Source of the DNA: Dolichospermum compactum NIES-806
GTDB lineage: Bacteria; Cyanobacteriota; Cyanobacteriia; Cyanobacteriales; Nostocaceae
DNA length: 24,368 nt
Direction of reading: 5' to 3'
Assembly: GCF_002368115.1 (NCBI RefSeq)
Contig: NZ_AP018316.1
Location: 1,814,232 to 1,838,599 of the forward strand
Made by a program: the position numbers and the translations under genes. Below, piece after piece: positions 7,444 to 14,970 of the stretch (its first letter is position 1; each line of letters starts with the position of its first letter). Under the pieces are notes generated by a model. It searched no databases. It saw only the letters and a list, made by a program, of their open reading frames with translations, and was not told the origin of the DNA.

Positions 7444-8160
7444 ATGAGCAGCAATTTAGCAAGCAAATTACGTGTAGGGACGAAGAAAGCACACACCATG
7501 GCAGAAAATGTGGGTTTTGTCAAGTGTTTTTTAAAGGGAGTTGTGGAGAAAAACTCTTACCGCAAGTTGGTTGCTAACTTTTACTTCATTTACTCCGCTA
7601 TGGAAGAGGAAATGGAGAAGCATAAGCATCACCCCATCTTAAGCAAAATTTACTTTCCTGAACTGAACCGCAAGCATACCTTGGAGCAAGACCTTCATTA
7701 CTACTATGGTTACAATTGGCGAGAGCAAATCAAATTATCTGCTGCGGGTGGGGAGTATGTAAACCGGATTCGGGAAATTTCGGCGACTGAACCAGAATTA
7801 TTAATAGCTCACTCCTATACCCGTTATCTAGGTGATTTATCAGGGGGACAAATCCTCAAAGGTATTGCCCAAACAGCAATGAAGCTGGGTGAAGGTGAAG
7901 GAACTGCTTTCTATGAGTTTGCAGATATTACCGATGAAAAGGCATTTAAGGCTAAGTATCGAGCCAATTTAGATGCTATGCCTATTGATGATTCTACAGG
8001 CGATCGTATTACCGAAGAAGCAAATGCCGCTTTTGGTGTGAACATGAAAATGTTCCAAGAGTTGGAAGGCAATTTGATTAAAGCGATCGGCATCATGGTT
8101 TATAATGCCATGACCCGGAAACGGACAAAAGGTAGCACTGAATTGGTAACTGCGGAATAA
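7444..8160 (+). CDS. ho1: heme oxygenase (biliverdin-forming, ferredoxin-dependent)
   Basis: Opens heme to biliverdin IX-alpha, the first committed step to phycocyanobilin and other bilin chromophores of phycobilisomes and phytochromes. The N-terminus MSSNLASKLRVGTKKAHTMAEN carries the proximal heme ligand His17; the distal helix has GDLSGGQ (130-136). The 238-aa length is that of cyanobacterial HO-1. An in-frame ATG at 7375 would add 23 residues with no similarity to the family, so 7444 is chosen. It stands alone: the next gene on the same strand is 275 bases away and no pcyA is adjacent. The isoform (HO-1 rather than the low-oxygen HO-2) is inferred from close resemblance of the N-terminus to known HO-1 sequences. 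Confidence 0.95.
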   Translation: MSSNLASKLRVGTKKAHTMAENVGFVKCFLKGVVEKNSYRKLVANFYFIYSAMEEEMEKHKHHPILSKIYFPELNRKHTLEQDLHYYYGYNWREQIKLSAAGGEYVNRIREISATEPELLIAHSYTRYLGDLSGGQILKGIAQTAMKLGEGEGTAFYEFADITDEKAFKAKYRANLDAMPIDDSTGDRITEEANAAFGVNMKMFQELEGNLIKAIGIMVYNAMTRKRTKGSTELVTAE

Positions 8161-8305
8161 TGTTAGGAGGAGTCAGGAGGAAGAAAGAAGTAAGGAGGAA
8201 GAAGGGGTAAAACTTACTTGGTGTCTGACTTTGAATTTAGATTCTGTACTTCATTAATCTGCCATTTGCTGTAAGTTGAGAAATATTAACTTTTCTCATA
8301 ATATC

Positions 8306-8369
8306 TAGGGGTAACAGCCTTGTGATTGTTTTTTTGTAGATGAAAGCAACCGGAGGGAAGTTACCCCTA
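8306..8369. repeat. long-range 10-bp inverted repeat downstream of ho1
   Basis: TAGGGGTAAC (8306-8315) is matched perfectly by GTTACCCCTA (8360-8369), with 44 bases between that include a T7 run and CCGGAGGG. It lies in the 275-base gap between ho1 and the DUF218 gene. It could be a structured RNA leader of the next gene, an ho1 terminator region or a small palindromic element. The first part of the gap (8161-8210) is purine-rich GGAGGAAGAAAG sequence related to the heptamer repeats elsewhere in the window. Confidence 0.45.
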
Positions 8370-8435
8370 AATTTTAAGAAATCCTGACACTCCCAAAACC
8401 TATACCGTTACATTATCTATTTAGCTTAAGCAATC

Positions 8436-9227
8436 ATGTTTTTATATTTATCTAAAATCATCCCACTATTTTTTTACCCGTTAGGATTAGCCAGTGTAAG
8501 TTTAATAGTGGCTTTGATCACATTAAGAAAACATCCCCGCATTGCGACTAGCGCTATTTCCTTATCCTTAGTGTTATTGCTAGTTTGTAGCAATGCCTGG
8601 GTAGCTAAATCCTTAGTCCGCAGCTTAGAATGGCAAAATATCCCCGCTTCACAAATCCCCAACGCTGAAGCCATTGTCGTCTTAGGAGGTGCAACTAGAT
8701 CACCAGCGTGGCCCAGGGTAATGCCAGATTTAAACGAAGCAGGCGATCGCGTAATTTATGCAGCACAACTCTATTTTCAGAAAAAAGCCCCTATAATTAT
8801 CCTGAGCGGTGGTCGCATTGATTGGCGCGGTAGTGGTTCTCCAGAATCAGCAGACATGGCAACTATTCTCACATCCATTGGTGTTCCATCGGCAGCAATT
8901 ATTCAAGAACCCGATTCCCTCAATACCCATGAAAACGCGGTCAATGTTCGGAAAATCCTCGAAGCTCGTCAAATCAAAAAAGTATTATTAATCACCTCAG
9001 CAACACATACACCCCGATCCTTGAAAATTTTTCAACGTCAAGGTATTAATGTCATTCCCGCACCCACCGATTTTCTAGTTAGTCAAGGGGAACTTCAAGA
9101 ACTTACCAACACTCCTAAAGCCGCAATTCTCAATTTATTACCTGATGCCGATAATTTAGATCAATTCACAAGTGCATTAAAAGAATATATTGGTACTTTT
9201 ATTTATAGCCTGCGAGGTTGGCTATAG
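8436..9227 (+). CDS. DUF218 (YdcF/SanA/ElyC-like) membrane protein
   Basis: A 263-aa envelope protein. Two hydrophobic segments at about 9-29 and 37-56 anchor a DUF218 domain (about 78-245) with its hallmarks: AIVVLGG (79-85), IIILSGG (120-126), SLNTHENA (161-168) and LLITSATHTPRS (184-195). The family includes E. coli ElyC and SanA, linked to envelope biogenesis and vancomycin resistance; biochemical activity is not settled for most members. The start is the first ATG, directly followed by the first membrane segment. No operon partner is evident. It contains one HIP1 site (8743). Confidence 0.85.
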   Translation: MFLYLSKIIPLFFYPLGLASVSLIVALITLRKHPRIATSAISLSLVLLLVCSNAWVAKSLVRSLEWQNIPASQIPNAEAIVVLGGATRSPAWPRVMPDLNEAGDRVIYAAQLYFQKKAPIIILSGGRIDWRGSGSPESADMATILTSIGVPSAAIIQEPDSLNTHENAVNVRKILEARQIKKVLLITSATHTPRSLKIFQRQGINVIPAPTDFLVSQGELQELTNTPKAAILNLLPDADNLDQFTSALKEYIGTFIYSLRGWL

Positions 9228-9325
9228 GAGTCAGGAGTTCAGAAGAAAGAAGAAAAAGGTATTTGCAAAGATGAATATCCCTGAATATTAACTCAAAAAT
9301 CAGAATTAACATAGAATTTTCGGAC

Positions 9326-9402
9326 TTGGAGAATTGAGGTAAGAAAGTCAAAAATTCCATCTCTCAAACTCTTACTCTCTGCGCCTGGAGCGTCTCAGCG
9401 TG
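9326..9402. repeat. dispersed 77-bp repeat, copy A
   Basis: This stretch, centred on the string TCTCAAACTCTTACTCTCTG, recurs at 13809-13885 in the same orientation with a few substitutions. It lies in the 207-base gap between the DUF218 gene and the CDF gene, so it may overlap the CDF promoter region. No coding frame is conserved between the copies as far as can be seen. Confidence 0.7.
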
Positions 9403-9434
9403 AAAAAACATCCATTCTTTATGCCCACACCACC

Positions 9435-10373
9435 ATGACACAGGACCACCATCATCATCATCACGAACATGGACACCATCATCACAGTCACACTCCAGCA
9501 ACATTTAGTCGGGCTTTTGCGATTGGGACAGCACTAAATATAGGATTTGTCATCGTGGAAGCCACCTATGGCTACCTAGCACATTCCTTGGCTTTGTTTG
9601 CTGATGCGGGTCATAACCTGAGTGATGTATTAGGACTTCTCCTAGCCTGGGGTGCAAGTTCCCTTGCCCGTCGTCCTCCCAGTCACCGCTATACCTATGG
9701 ACTGCGTGCCTCCTCAATTTTAGCAGCTTTAGCCAATGCCGTAGTTTTACTTTTGTCTATGGGGGCGATCGCTTGGGAAGCCATTCGTCGTTTTCATGAT
9801 TCTGCACCAGTATCAGGAGGAACAATTATTGGTGTTGCCCTAGTCGGCATTATCATTAATACTGCTACTGCACTTATGTTTATGTCAGGACGCAAAAGCG
9901 ACTTAAACATCCGGGGCGCATTTTTACACATGGCTGCCGATGCCCTAGTATCCTTGGGAGTTGTGGTAGCCGGAATTGCGATTTTATTCACCCATTGGCT
10001 ATGGCTTGACCCATTAGTTAGCTTAGTCCTTGTGGGAGTTGTTGTGATCGGTACGTGGCACTTACTCAGAGACGCTGTAAATTTAGCACTTGATGGCGTA
10101 CCAGCAGGAATTGAACCCCGTGCCGTGAAAAATTACTTAATTGAATGTCCTGGAGTGGCGAAAATCCACGATCTTCATATCTGGGCTATGAGTACAACAG
10201 AAACCGCACTCACAGTTCATTTAGTCATGCCAGGAGGTTATCCTGGTGATGCTTTCTTATGGGAAGTTTCTCAGGAACTCGAACACCATTTCGGTATCAA
10301 ACACTCTACTATTCAGGTAGAAACAGGGGATTCAGCTTATCCCTGCGCCTTAGAACCAGATCACGTTGTGTGA
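9435..10373 (+). CDS. cation diffusion facilitator (zinc-type exporter)
   Basis: Inner-membrane divalent metal/proton antiporter of the CzcD/ZitB branch of the CDF family. The N-terminus is extremely His-rich (12 His in the first 20 residues), a cytosolic metal-binding tail typical of zinc exporters. Six transmembrane helices follow (about 25 to 208). The transport-site residues are visible: His60 and Asp64 (FADAGHNLSD) in TM2 and His165 and Asp169 (HMAADAL) in TM5; this HD-HD pattern points to zinc, possibly cobalt or cadmium, rather than manganese. The cytosolic C-terminal domain (about 212-300) has IHDLHIWAMS. The start ATG lacks a clear ribosome-binding site. No metalloregulator gene is adjacent. 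One HIP1 site (9765). Confidence 0.93.
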   Translation: MTQDHHHHHHEHGHHHHSHTPATFSRAFAIGTALNIGFVIVEATYGYLAHSLALFADAGHNLSDVLGLLLAWGASSLARRPPSHRYTYGLRASSILAALANAVVLLLSMGAIAWEAIRRFHDSAPVSGGTIIGVALVGIIINTATALMFMSGRKSDLNIRGAFLHMAADALVSLGVVVAGIAILFTHWLWLDPLVSLVLVGVVVIGTWHLLRDAVNLALDGVPAGIEPRAVKNYLIECPGVAKIHDLHIWAMSTTETALTVHLVMPGGYPGDAFLWEVSQELEHHFGIKHSTIQVETGDSAYPCALEPDHVV

Positions 10374-10679
10374 CATACTCCACACACTCCCTTATGCCTT
10401 GCGGCACGCTTGCGCGAATAGATGAGTGTGGGATTCTCAGTGACTCCTCTAGGAGGACATTAACTGAGCTTTAAAGCCCTATGCCCTAGGGACTTTTGGA
10501 GATAATTTTGAACTTTTTCGATAGGCTGCTTTTCAGCATTTAATTGAGTTACACCTACTGGTTAAGATTATATCAAAATATTTGAGAAAACACCAAGAAA
10601 GTGTTCATTCCTCATCGACCACCATTGCTGATTTCACGATGTTAAAAAATCCTGATGCTTGCAACTGATGCACACATAG
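10374..10679. other. non-coding gap with a palindromic interspersed repeat
   Basis: No convincing gene. Just after the CDF stop, CACACTC (10383-10389) pairs with GAGTGTG (10424-10430), enclosing the G+C-rich palindromic sequence at 10393-10418 (GGCACGCTTGCGCG). The reverse complement of that insert recurs at 13886-13910 and in part at 16629-16640. The outer stem could serve as the CDF terminator into which a repeat has landed. The remainder, to 10679, is AT-rich with nothing recognised. Confidence 0.5.
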
Positions 10680-10719
10680 TTGCAAAAAAAAATATAAATA
10701 AATATTGTTTTTTTTGCAA
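10680..10719. promoter_or_regulatory. 12-bp inverted repeat TTGCAA(A)6 / (T)6TTGCAA upstream of the Hlip gene
   Basis: Perfect 12-bp arms (10680-10691 and 10708-10719) with an AT-only 16-base spacer. It ends 6 bases before the HLR1-like box. It may be an operator, a cruciform-forming upstream element or an upstream terminator; sequence alone does not decide. Confidence 0.45.
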
Positions 10720-10725
10720 AAAAAT

Positions 10726-10743
10726 GTTATATTTATTTACATA
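10726..10743 (+). promoter_or_regulatory. HLR1-like box (RpaB binding site) of the Hlip gene
   Basis: GTTATATT-TA-TTTACATA fits the HLR1 consensus of two (G/T)TTACA(T/A)(T/A) repeats separated by 2 bases, with one mismatch (T for C in the first repeat). HLR1 sites are bound by the response regulator RpaB and control high-light genes including hli genes, which is the gene 40 bases downstream. Confidence 0.6.
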
Positions 10744-10783
10744 AGTCAATAAAACTTAGTAAATCCTAATTGGAGTGCTGATC

Positions 10784-10966
10784 ATGGGTAACGCAACAAA
10801 AGCAGCTAACACACCTGTAGCTACAGATCGTAACGGTTGGCGCTGGGGTTTTACATCTGAAGCAGAAATCTGGAATGGCCGTTTAGCAATGATTGGGTTT
10901 TCAGCAGCAGCTTTGATTGAACTATTTTCTGGTAAAGGCTTTCTCCACTTCTGGGGTATTCTTTAA
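10784..10966 (+). CDS. hli: high-light-inducible protein (Hlip/SCP), one-helix CAB-like
   Basis: A 60-aa thylakoid protein that binds chlorophyll and carotenoid and protects photosystem assembly under light stress. The signature EIWNGRLAMIGF (28-39) matches the ExxNGRxAMxGF chlorophyll-binding motif at the start of the single membrane helix (about 28-48). The soluble N-terminus contains the conserved NGWRWGFTSEAE. ATG 10784 is preferred over the in-frame GTG at 10775 because GGAG (10772-10775) lies 8 bases before it. Monocistronic, with an HLR1-like box upstream and a hairpin downstream. Which hli paralogue this is cannot be told. Confidence 0.93.
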   Translation: MGNATKAANTPVATDRNGWRWGFTSEAEIWNGRLAMIGFSAAALIELFSGKGFLHFWGIL

Positions 10967-11000
10967 TTTTTCCATAACATAATTTTTGATTAATCAAAAG

Positions 11001-11026
11001 CCTGGTAGTTGTCATCAACTGCCAGG
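11001..11026 (+). terminator. terminator hairpin of the Hlip gene
   Basis: CCTGGTAGTTG and CAACTGCCAGG form an 11-bp stem (one G-U pair) with a 4-base loop, 34 bases after the stop, followed by TTATTTA. The U-run is imperfect, but stem and position fit. Confidence 0.65.
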
Positions 11027-11054
11027 TTATTTACTTGAAAAAATACATCATAGT

Positions 11055-11078
11055 CCCCTCCTCGCTTGCGGGGAGGGG
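11055..11078. repeat. G/C-rich interspersed palindrome (CCCCTCC / GGAGGGG)
   Basis: 7-bp arms enclose TCGCTTGCGG, and the downstream flank is GGGTTGGGGTCTTT. Such CCCCTCC...GGAGGGG sequences are widespread interspersed repeats in cyanobacteria. It sits between the Hlip terminator and the PAP/fibrillin gene. Confidence 0.5.
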
Positions 11079-11118
11079 GTTGGGGTCTTTCTAACTACAT
11101 ATCAAAAAAATTAATCTT

Positions 11119-11769
11119 ATGAATAATCAAATTTTGAAAGAGAAATTACAAGCAACAATCAAGAGAAATCAAGCTAAAAGTGATGGTTCTCCTATTACTA
11201 ATTTAAAGCTTGATCAAACTTTAGTCGCAGAAATTGAACAATTAACAGCCGAATTAGAAAGTCTCAATCCTCACCCTCAACCTCTCATTCATGCTACAGC
11301 TTTATTAGAAGGTGTTTGGCAATTACAATATTCCACAGCCAGAGAAATCCGTTCTTTAGACTCTCTACCATTGGGATTACAAATAGGTAAAGTTTATCAA
11401 GTAATTAATATTGCCGATAAACTATTTTTTAATATAGCGCAAGTGCAACATCCTCTGAAAATCATATCAGGATATGTGAAAGTAACAGCTAGTTTTAAAC
11501 CTGCTATAAATCCATCAGGTTTAGCAGATAAACGCATCAATGTTGATTTTGATAAGCGTTACTTAGCCATTGAAAAAATAGTAGGTATTAACACCCCTAA
11601 ATTAAATCCATTTAAAGTTGTAGCAGCTAATAATCCTCAAGGGAGAATTGCGACTCTTGATATTACCTACTTAGATGAAACTTTAAGAATTGGTCGTGGA
11701 GGAGATGAAAGTTTATTTATTCTCCATAAAGTTAATGATTTAGCTAACTTAGATTTCACAAAGATATAG
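11119..11769 (+). CDS. PAP/fibrillin (plastoglobulin-like) family protein
   Basis: A 216-aa soluble lipocalin-like protein of the PAP/fibrillin family; in plants and cyanobacteria these proteins associate with thylakoids or plastoglobules and bind hydrophobic molecules, with roles in photoprotection. Family features: a helical N-terminus with ELTAELESLNPHPQP (about 39-53), GVWQLQYSTAREIRS at the first strand of the barrel, and the diagnostic C-terminal DETLRIGRGGDESLFIL. There is no signal peptide or membrane helix. Its last 14 bases overlap the 3' end of a gene on the opposite strand, an unusually tight convergent arrangement. The ligand is unknown. Confidence 0.9.
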   Translation: MNNQILKEKLQATIKRNQAKSDGSPITNLKLDQTLVAEIEQLTAELESLNPHPQPLIHATALLEGVWQLQYSTAREIRSLDSLPLGLQIGKVYQVINIADKLFFNIAQVQHPLKIISGYVKVTASFKPAINPSGLADKRINVDFDKRYLAIEKIVGINTPKLNPFKVVAANNPQGRIATLDITYLDETLRIGRGGDESLFILHKVNDLANLDFTKI

Positions 11770-12052
11770 CTGCGGTTTTTCCCTTGCGGGGTATCTCTAC
11801 CCCATTTAGGTAGGTCTTTTTGGAATTATTTATGGTATTAATCTTCTGATTACTGCGTTTATTATCTACACCTTCAGCTTGTTTTTTGGCATTATTGATA
11901 ATCTCAGCAATATCACTCATGTACGCATCTTGATCATTCTGTGATGATTGACAATAACCCCCACATAGAGTTTCTGCTTGTCCGGGATTTATCTCTTTCA
12001 GTAGCGACCTGATATCAATCTGATTAATATCGGTATTTATGATTTTATTCAT
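11756..12052 (-). CDS. small protein with a CGG leader-like motif (possible secreted peptide precursor)
   Basis: A 98-aa protein not assigned to a family. The N-terminal part, IDIRSLLKEINPGQAETLCGGYC (about 12-34), resembles leaders of double-glycine peptides exported by C39-peptidase ABC transporters: an acidic amphipathic helix, QAE, then Leu-Cys-Gly-Gly (29-32). The remainder is polar and rich in Asn, Lys and Ser (QKINTINNSKKTYLNG), longer than most bacteriocin cores, with Cys30 and Cys34 flanking the motif. No transporter or modifying enzyme is nearby, so a peptide precursor is only a hypothesis. There is no clear ribosome-binding site. It overlaps the end of the PAP/fibrillin gene by 14 bases. 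Confidence 0.5.
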   Translation of the reverse strand: MNKIINTDINQIDIRSLLKEINPGQAETLCGGYCQSSQNDQDAYMSDIAEIINNAKKQAEGVDNKRSNQKINTINNSKKTYLNGVEIPRKGKTAAISL

Positions 12053-12149
12053 GGTTTTAATGAATCACAAGTAGAACTAAATCCCATCCTTACAAAAATC
12101 CTCCTAATTCTCATCTATCTCAGGATTTATGCCATCTACTGGCACATTG

Positions 12150-12214
12150 GTAGGGTGTGTCAGATATCAACAATCTGTTTATTTACAGGATTTATACCAT
12201 CTGACGCACCCTAC
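12150..12214. repeat. 65-bp MITE-like element, copy 1
   Basis: Bounded by imperfect 15-bp inverted ends (GTAGGGTGTGTCAGA and TCTGACGCACCCTAC). A second 65-bp copy at 22313-22377, in the same orientation, matches at about 57 of 65 positions. It encodes nothing. It lies in the 215-base gap between the small CGG-motif gene and the membrane-protein gene. Confidence 0.75.
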
Positions 12215-12267
12215 AACAGATTTTTAGCGTGATACTTGCGTAAGTCCTATATCTATTGGCTAATTTT

Positions 12268-13686
12268 TTATTTGCGACTAGATAAACTAGTGGATGATTC
12301 CGTCCGCATTTTTCTAGTTTCTTCCAATATCTTATCTATATCTTCTTGAGATAGACCTTGAATATAGTTAATTTTAACTTCTTCTAAAAAGTCATTTAGT
12401 AAACTTTGAATTTCTACCAAAACTTGTTTCTGCTGTATTTCTGAACTAAATGAAGCCGTGAATTTTTCTATTAGCTGAGTAGAAAGTTTTGCCGCGACAG
12501 GATCTTTAATGGTGCTAGATAACGCAGCATAGATATTATTAGTAATTTGCGTGGCTAGTTGTTCACTAATTTGTGTTTGAGCCTTACCTAATCCTGGTAT
12601 CATGCGGATGTTACTATATCCTGGTAATTGCTGACAAGCGATAGCGATGCTATGGCATAAAATTGCATTTACTTCTGGTTGAATTTTTGGTAACACCTGA
12701 TTAACCAGAGTTTTAATTAACAATCCAGTAATTGCTTCGACTTCATTGATATTATTAATATCTATATAAGAACGTACATGATCTGACTCTAATAGCCAAC
12801 GAGTAATTTCACCTCGTTTAATTGAACCTTGAACCTGGTTAATTACTTGGACTACGACAATTTCTGTAATTTCTTCGGCAAAATTGGCAAGAATACCTTG
12901 ATGAATTTGTCGTCTAATTACATAAAAATCAATTAACTTTGCTTGATCAAGTCTGATTGTAACTGGTATGATTCGTAAATATCGCCAAATTGGTATTATT
13001 AAGAATATATCATACCAACGCCAAAGAATTGCTTCTAACCAACTTAAATGGCTGTATCTACGTTTTATTAAGAAAGTACGTCCTAGTAATTCTGTGGCAA
13101 ATAGAACTATAAATGGTAAATCAATTATCCAAAATTTGTCTAAAAATTCTCCATTTTCATCAATTTTTCGATAATAGTTTCTGGCAATTACAGGGCGAAT
13201 TTTTTGGTTAAAAAAAGCTATTTCCTGATTCCAACCATGTTTAGATAAATACTCCTGACTCCAAAAAGTATTAAATGCACCTTTTGCAGATTTTTGTCCA
13301 ACGTGTTCCCGCATTCGGTTTTTGATTTTTTCCAGCGTTCCACTCTTTCCTGTACCCGCAAAAGGATTACTATCAATCATCTCTTTGCTAAGAAAGTGAA
13401 GTTCCTCCAACTTAGTTTTGACTTGAGGAGAGTTTAACCCTGTTTGAATTACCTGTTTTTCTAATCCATCTACTGCTTCTAGATATTGTTTTGTGTCACG
13501 ATGAGGTTCAATACCTTTGATTGGATCGTATAATCGAGTTATTCCAGGAACTCGACGGAAGTAAAAATCTCTCCAAGGTACATAACTTAAATCAAAGAAA
13601 ACTAATACCAAATTGACAGTGGCTGTAATTGCCATGACTCTTTCAAACCATAGGTTTTTGTGTTGGGAAATTTTTAATTTGCTCAT
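12268..13686 (-). CDS. membrane protein of unknown function with a channel-like transmembrane block
   Basis: 472 aa, not recognised by name. An N-terminal hydrophobic segment lies at about 17-35. After a soluble region come hydrophobic segments near WIIDLPFIVLFATELLGRTFLI and WLEAILWRWYDIFLIIPIWRYLRIIPVTIRL. The second has spaced basic residues (RWYDIFLIIP then RYLRIIPVTIRL), which recalls the S3-S4 region of voltage-sensor domains, but there is no pore motif. The C-terminal half (about 250-450) is a long helical region without motifs, and the tail is Ser/Arg-rich. Monocistronic on the reverse strand. A role in ion transport is a guess; membrane protein is the safe statement. Confidence 0.75.
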   Translation of the reverse strand: MSKLKISQHKNLWFERVMAITATVNLVLVFFDLSYVPWRDFYFRRVPGITRLYDPIKGIEPHRDTKQYLEAVDGLEKQVIQTGLNSPQVKTKLEELHFLSKEMIDSNPFAGTGKSGTLEKIKNRMREHVGQKSAKGAFNTFWSQEYLSKHGWNQEIAFFNQKIRPVIARNYYRKIDENGEFLDKFWIIDLPFIVLFATELLGRTFLIKRRYSHLSWLEAILWRWYDIFLIIPIWRYLRIIPVTIRLDQAKLIDFYVIRRQIHQGILANFAEEITEIVVVQVINQVQGSIKRGEITRWLLESDHVRSYIDINNINEVEAITGLLIKTLVNQVLPKIQPEVNAILCHSIAIACQQLPGYSNIRMIPGLGKAQTQISEQLATQITNNIYAALSSTIKDPVAAKLSTQLIEKFTASFSSEIQQKQVLVEIQSLLNDFLEEVKINYIQGLSQEDIDKILEETRKMRTESSTSLSSRK

Positions 13687-14211
13687 GATTTCTAGTTATA
13701 GTAAATTGCAGGTTTACGAAATACAGTAGCATCAGGTTGAAAACCAGTGTCATGAATGTTATAGCAGAAATCAGGAGTCAGAAGTTACGAGTCCTCTACT
13801 ATTAGGCGTTGGTGAATTGGGGTATGAAAGTCGAAAATTCCATTTCTCAAACTCTTACTCTCTGCGTCTGGAGCGCCTCTGCGTGTTCGCGCAGCGTGCC
13901 GTAGGCATAATAAAATCATACTTTTACTCAGCAACACCCGAAATTATTACGCTTCAGTGCATAATTATTTAGTGATGCAATTAATATCATTAAAACACTA
14001 GTATATCTGTATAGATCAGCGATAGTGCGTAGTTTTATCAGTTCAGAGATATTAGGCAGATGGCGAAAACTAATTTTTGTTATATTCATTAGTAATCAAT
14101 TAGAGTCGAATTAATCAGAATTAATAACTAATTGTTAAGCCATAGGTTAAAAAAACTTCAGAATTACCTGTTAGTGTCTTAGTATCAAGGATTTAATCCC
14201 AAGGAGTTTTT
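13687..14211. other. 525-base non-coding gap with two dispersed repeats
   Basis: No gene is supported. It contains AGGAGTCAG-like repeat sequence near 13772, the 77-bp repeat copy B, the palindromic GCAGCGTGCCGTAGGCAT repeat (13886-13910), and then AT-rich sequence leading to the next gene, whose promoter must lie here. Confidence 0.6.
13809..13885. repeat. dispersed 77-bp repeat, copy B
   Basis: Matches 9326-9402 over its full length in the same orientation, sharing AAATTCCAT, CTCAAACTCTTACTCTCTGCG and CTGGAGCG. It is immediately followed by the palindromic repeat at 13886-13910, which copy A lacks. Confidence 0.7.
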
Positions 14212-14937
14212 ATGATGTGGTGTGGTTTAAACAAGTCTAGAGTAACTATAGCTTTAACCTGTATTGTAGCAGCAAGTGTTGTATCCCCAGATATGACTTT
14301 TGCCGCTCGTCAGCGCAACTATAAGCCCGATGAATTCCGATCTGTATTACGTGGATTGGGTTATAACGTTAAGGTTACAAAAGATCCTCTGACTGATGAG
14401 GAAACTAAAAAGGCTATCACTCAATTTCAAACCGGCTACAAGTTAAAGGTGGATGGGAAAGCAGGTCCCCAAACCCAAGATCAAGCTGCTATGATTGTGC
14501 AAATTTTGCAAGCTAATTTAAATACTGTACTTAAACCAAAAACTCTACTTCCTCGTGATCAATTCTACAGTCCCCAGTTAGAAGAGTTGGTAAAGGAGTA
14601 CCAGAAAAAACATCAACTCTCAGAAACTGGGATTGCTGATTTACAACTTCGTCAAAAAATAAATGAAGAAGTTAAAACTATCATTACCAAACCAGTAACT
14701 AAACCCGAACAAACAGCTAAACCAACAGCTAAACCAACGACTAAACCAACAGCTAAACCAACGACTAAACCAACAGTTAAACCAACGACTAAACCAACAG
14801 TTAAACCAACGACTACAGCTACACCTACAGCTACTCCAACGGCTACTCCAACGGCTACACCTACACCTACACCTACACCTACACCTACACCTACACCTAC
14901 ACCTACACCTACACCTACACCTACACCTACACCGTAA
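14212..14937 (+). CDS. exported peptidoglycan-binding-domain protein with a Thr/Pro repeat tail
   Basis: 241 aa in three parts. Residues 1 to about 31 form a signal peptide (basic start, hydrophobic core IALTCIVAASVV, likely cleavage after TFA). Residues about 36-95 form a PG_binding_1 domain (FRSVLRGLGYNV, AITQFQTGYKLKVDGKAGPQT), and a second, weaker copy follows at about 110-150 (LEELVKEYQKKHQLSETG). From about 160 the protein is only KPTA/KPTT/KPTV tetrapeptides, then Thr-Pro dipeptides to the end. Such domains bind cell-wall peptidoglycan; no catalytic domain is present, so it is structural or anchoring. AAGGAG lies 5 bases before ATG 14212 (8 before ATG 14215). The tail is encoded by tandem repeats and is likely to vary in length. 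Confidence 0.85.
   Translation: MMWCGLNKSRVTIALTCIVAASVVSPDMTFAARQRNYKPDEFRSVLRGLGYNVKVTKDPLTDEETKKAITQFQTGYKLKVDGKAGPQTQDQAAMIVQILQANLNTVLKPKTLLPRDQFYSPQLEELVKEYQKKHQLSETGIADLQLRQKINEEVKTIITKPVTKPEQTAKPTAKPTTKPTAKPTTKPTVKPTTKPTVKPTTTATPTATPTATPTATPTPTPTPTPTPTPTPTPTPTPTPTP
14719..14814 (+). repeat. eight in-frame 12-bp repeats (KPTA/KPTT/KPTV)
   Basis: Units alternate between AAACCAACAGCT or AAACCAACAGTT and AAACCAACGACT, giving an effective 24-bp period. Because each unit is a multiple of three, gain or loss keeps the frame. Confidence 0.9.
14857..14934 (+). repeat. (ACACCT)n hexamer tract coding Thr-Pro, 12 perfect units plus ACACCG
   Basis: Twelve identical hexamers followed by one ending in G, directly before the stop codon. 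Perfect identity suggests recent expansion by slippage. Confidence 0.92.
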
Positions 14938-14970
14938 AAGTAAAGTCAAGAATTAGAAATCGGTAGAAAA

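Noticed and set aside
8306..8369. Glutamine (glnA-type) or cobalamin riboswitch
   Set aside because: The conserved core sequences of these classes are not visible; only the outer pairing is clear.
14641..14949. Reverse-strand open frame rich in Arg-Cys and Trp-Phe repeats
   Set aside because: It is the antisense reading of the Thr/Pro repeat tail; repeats stay open in several frames and there is no family match.
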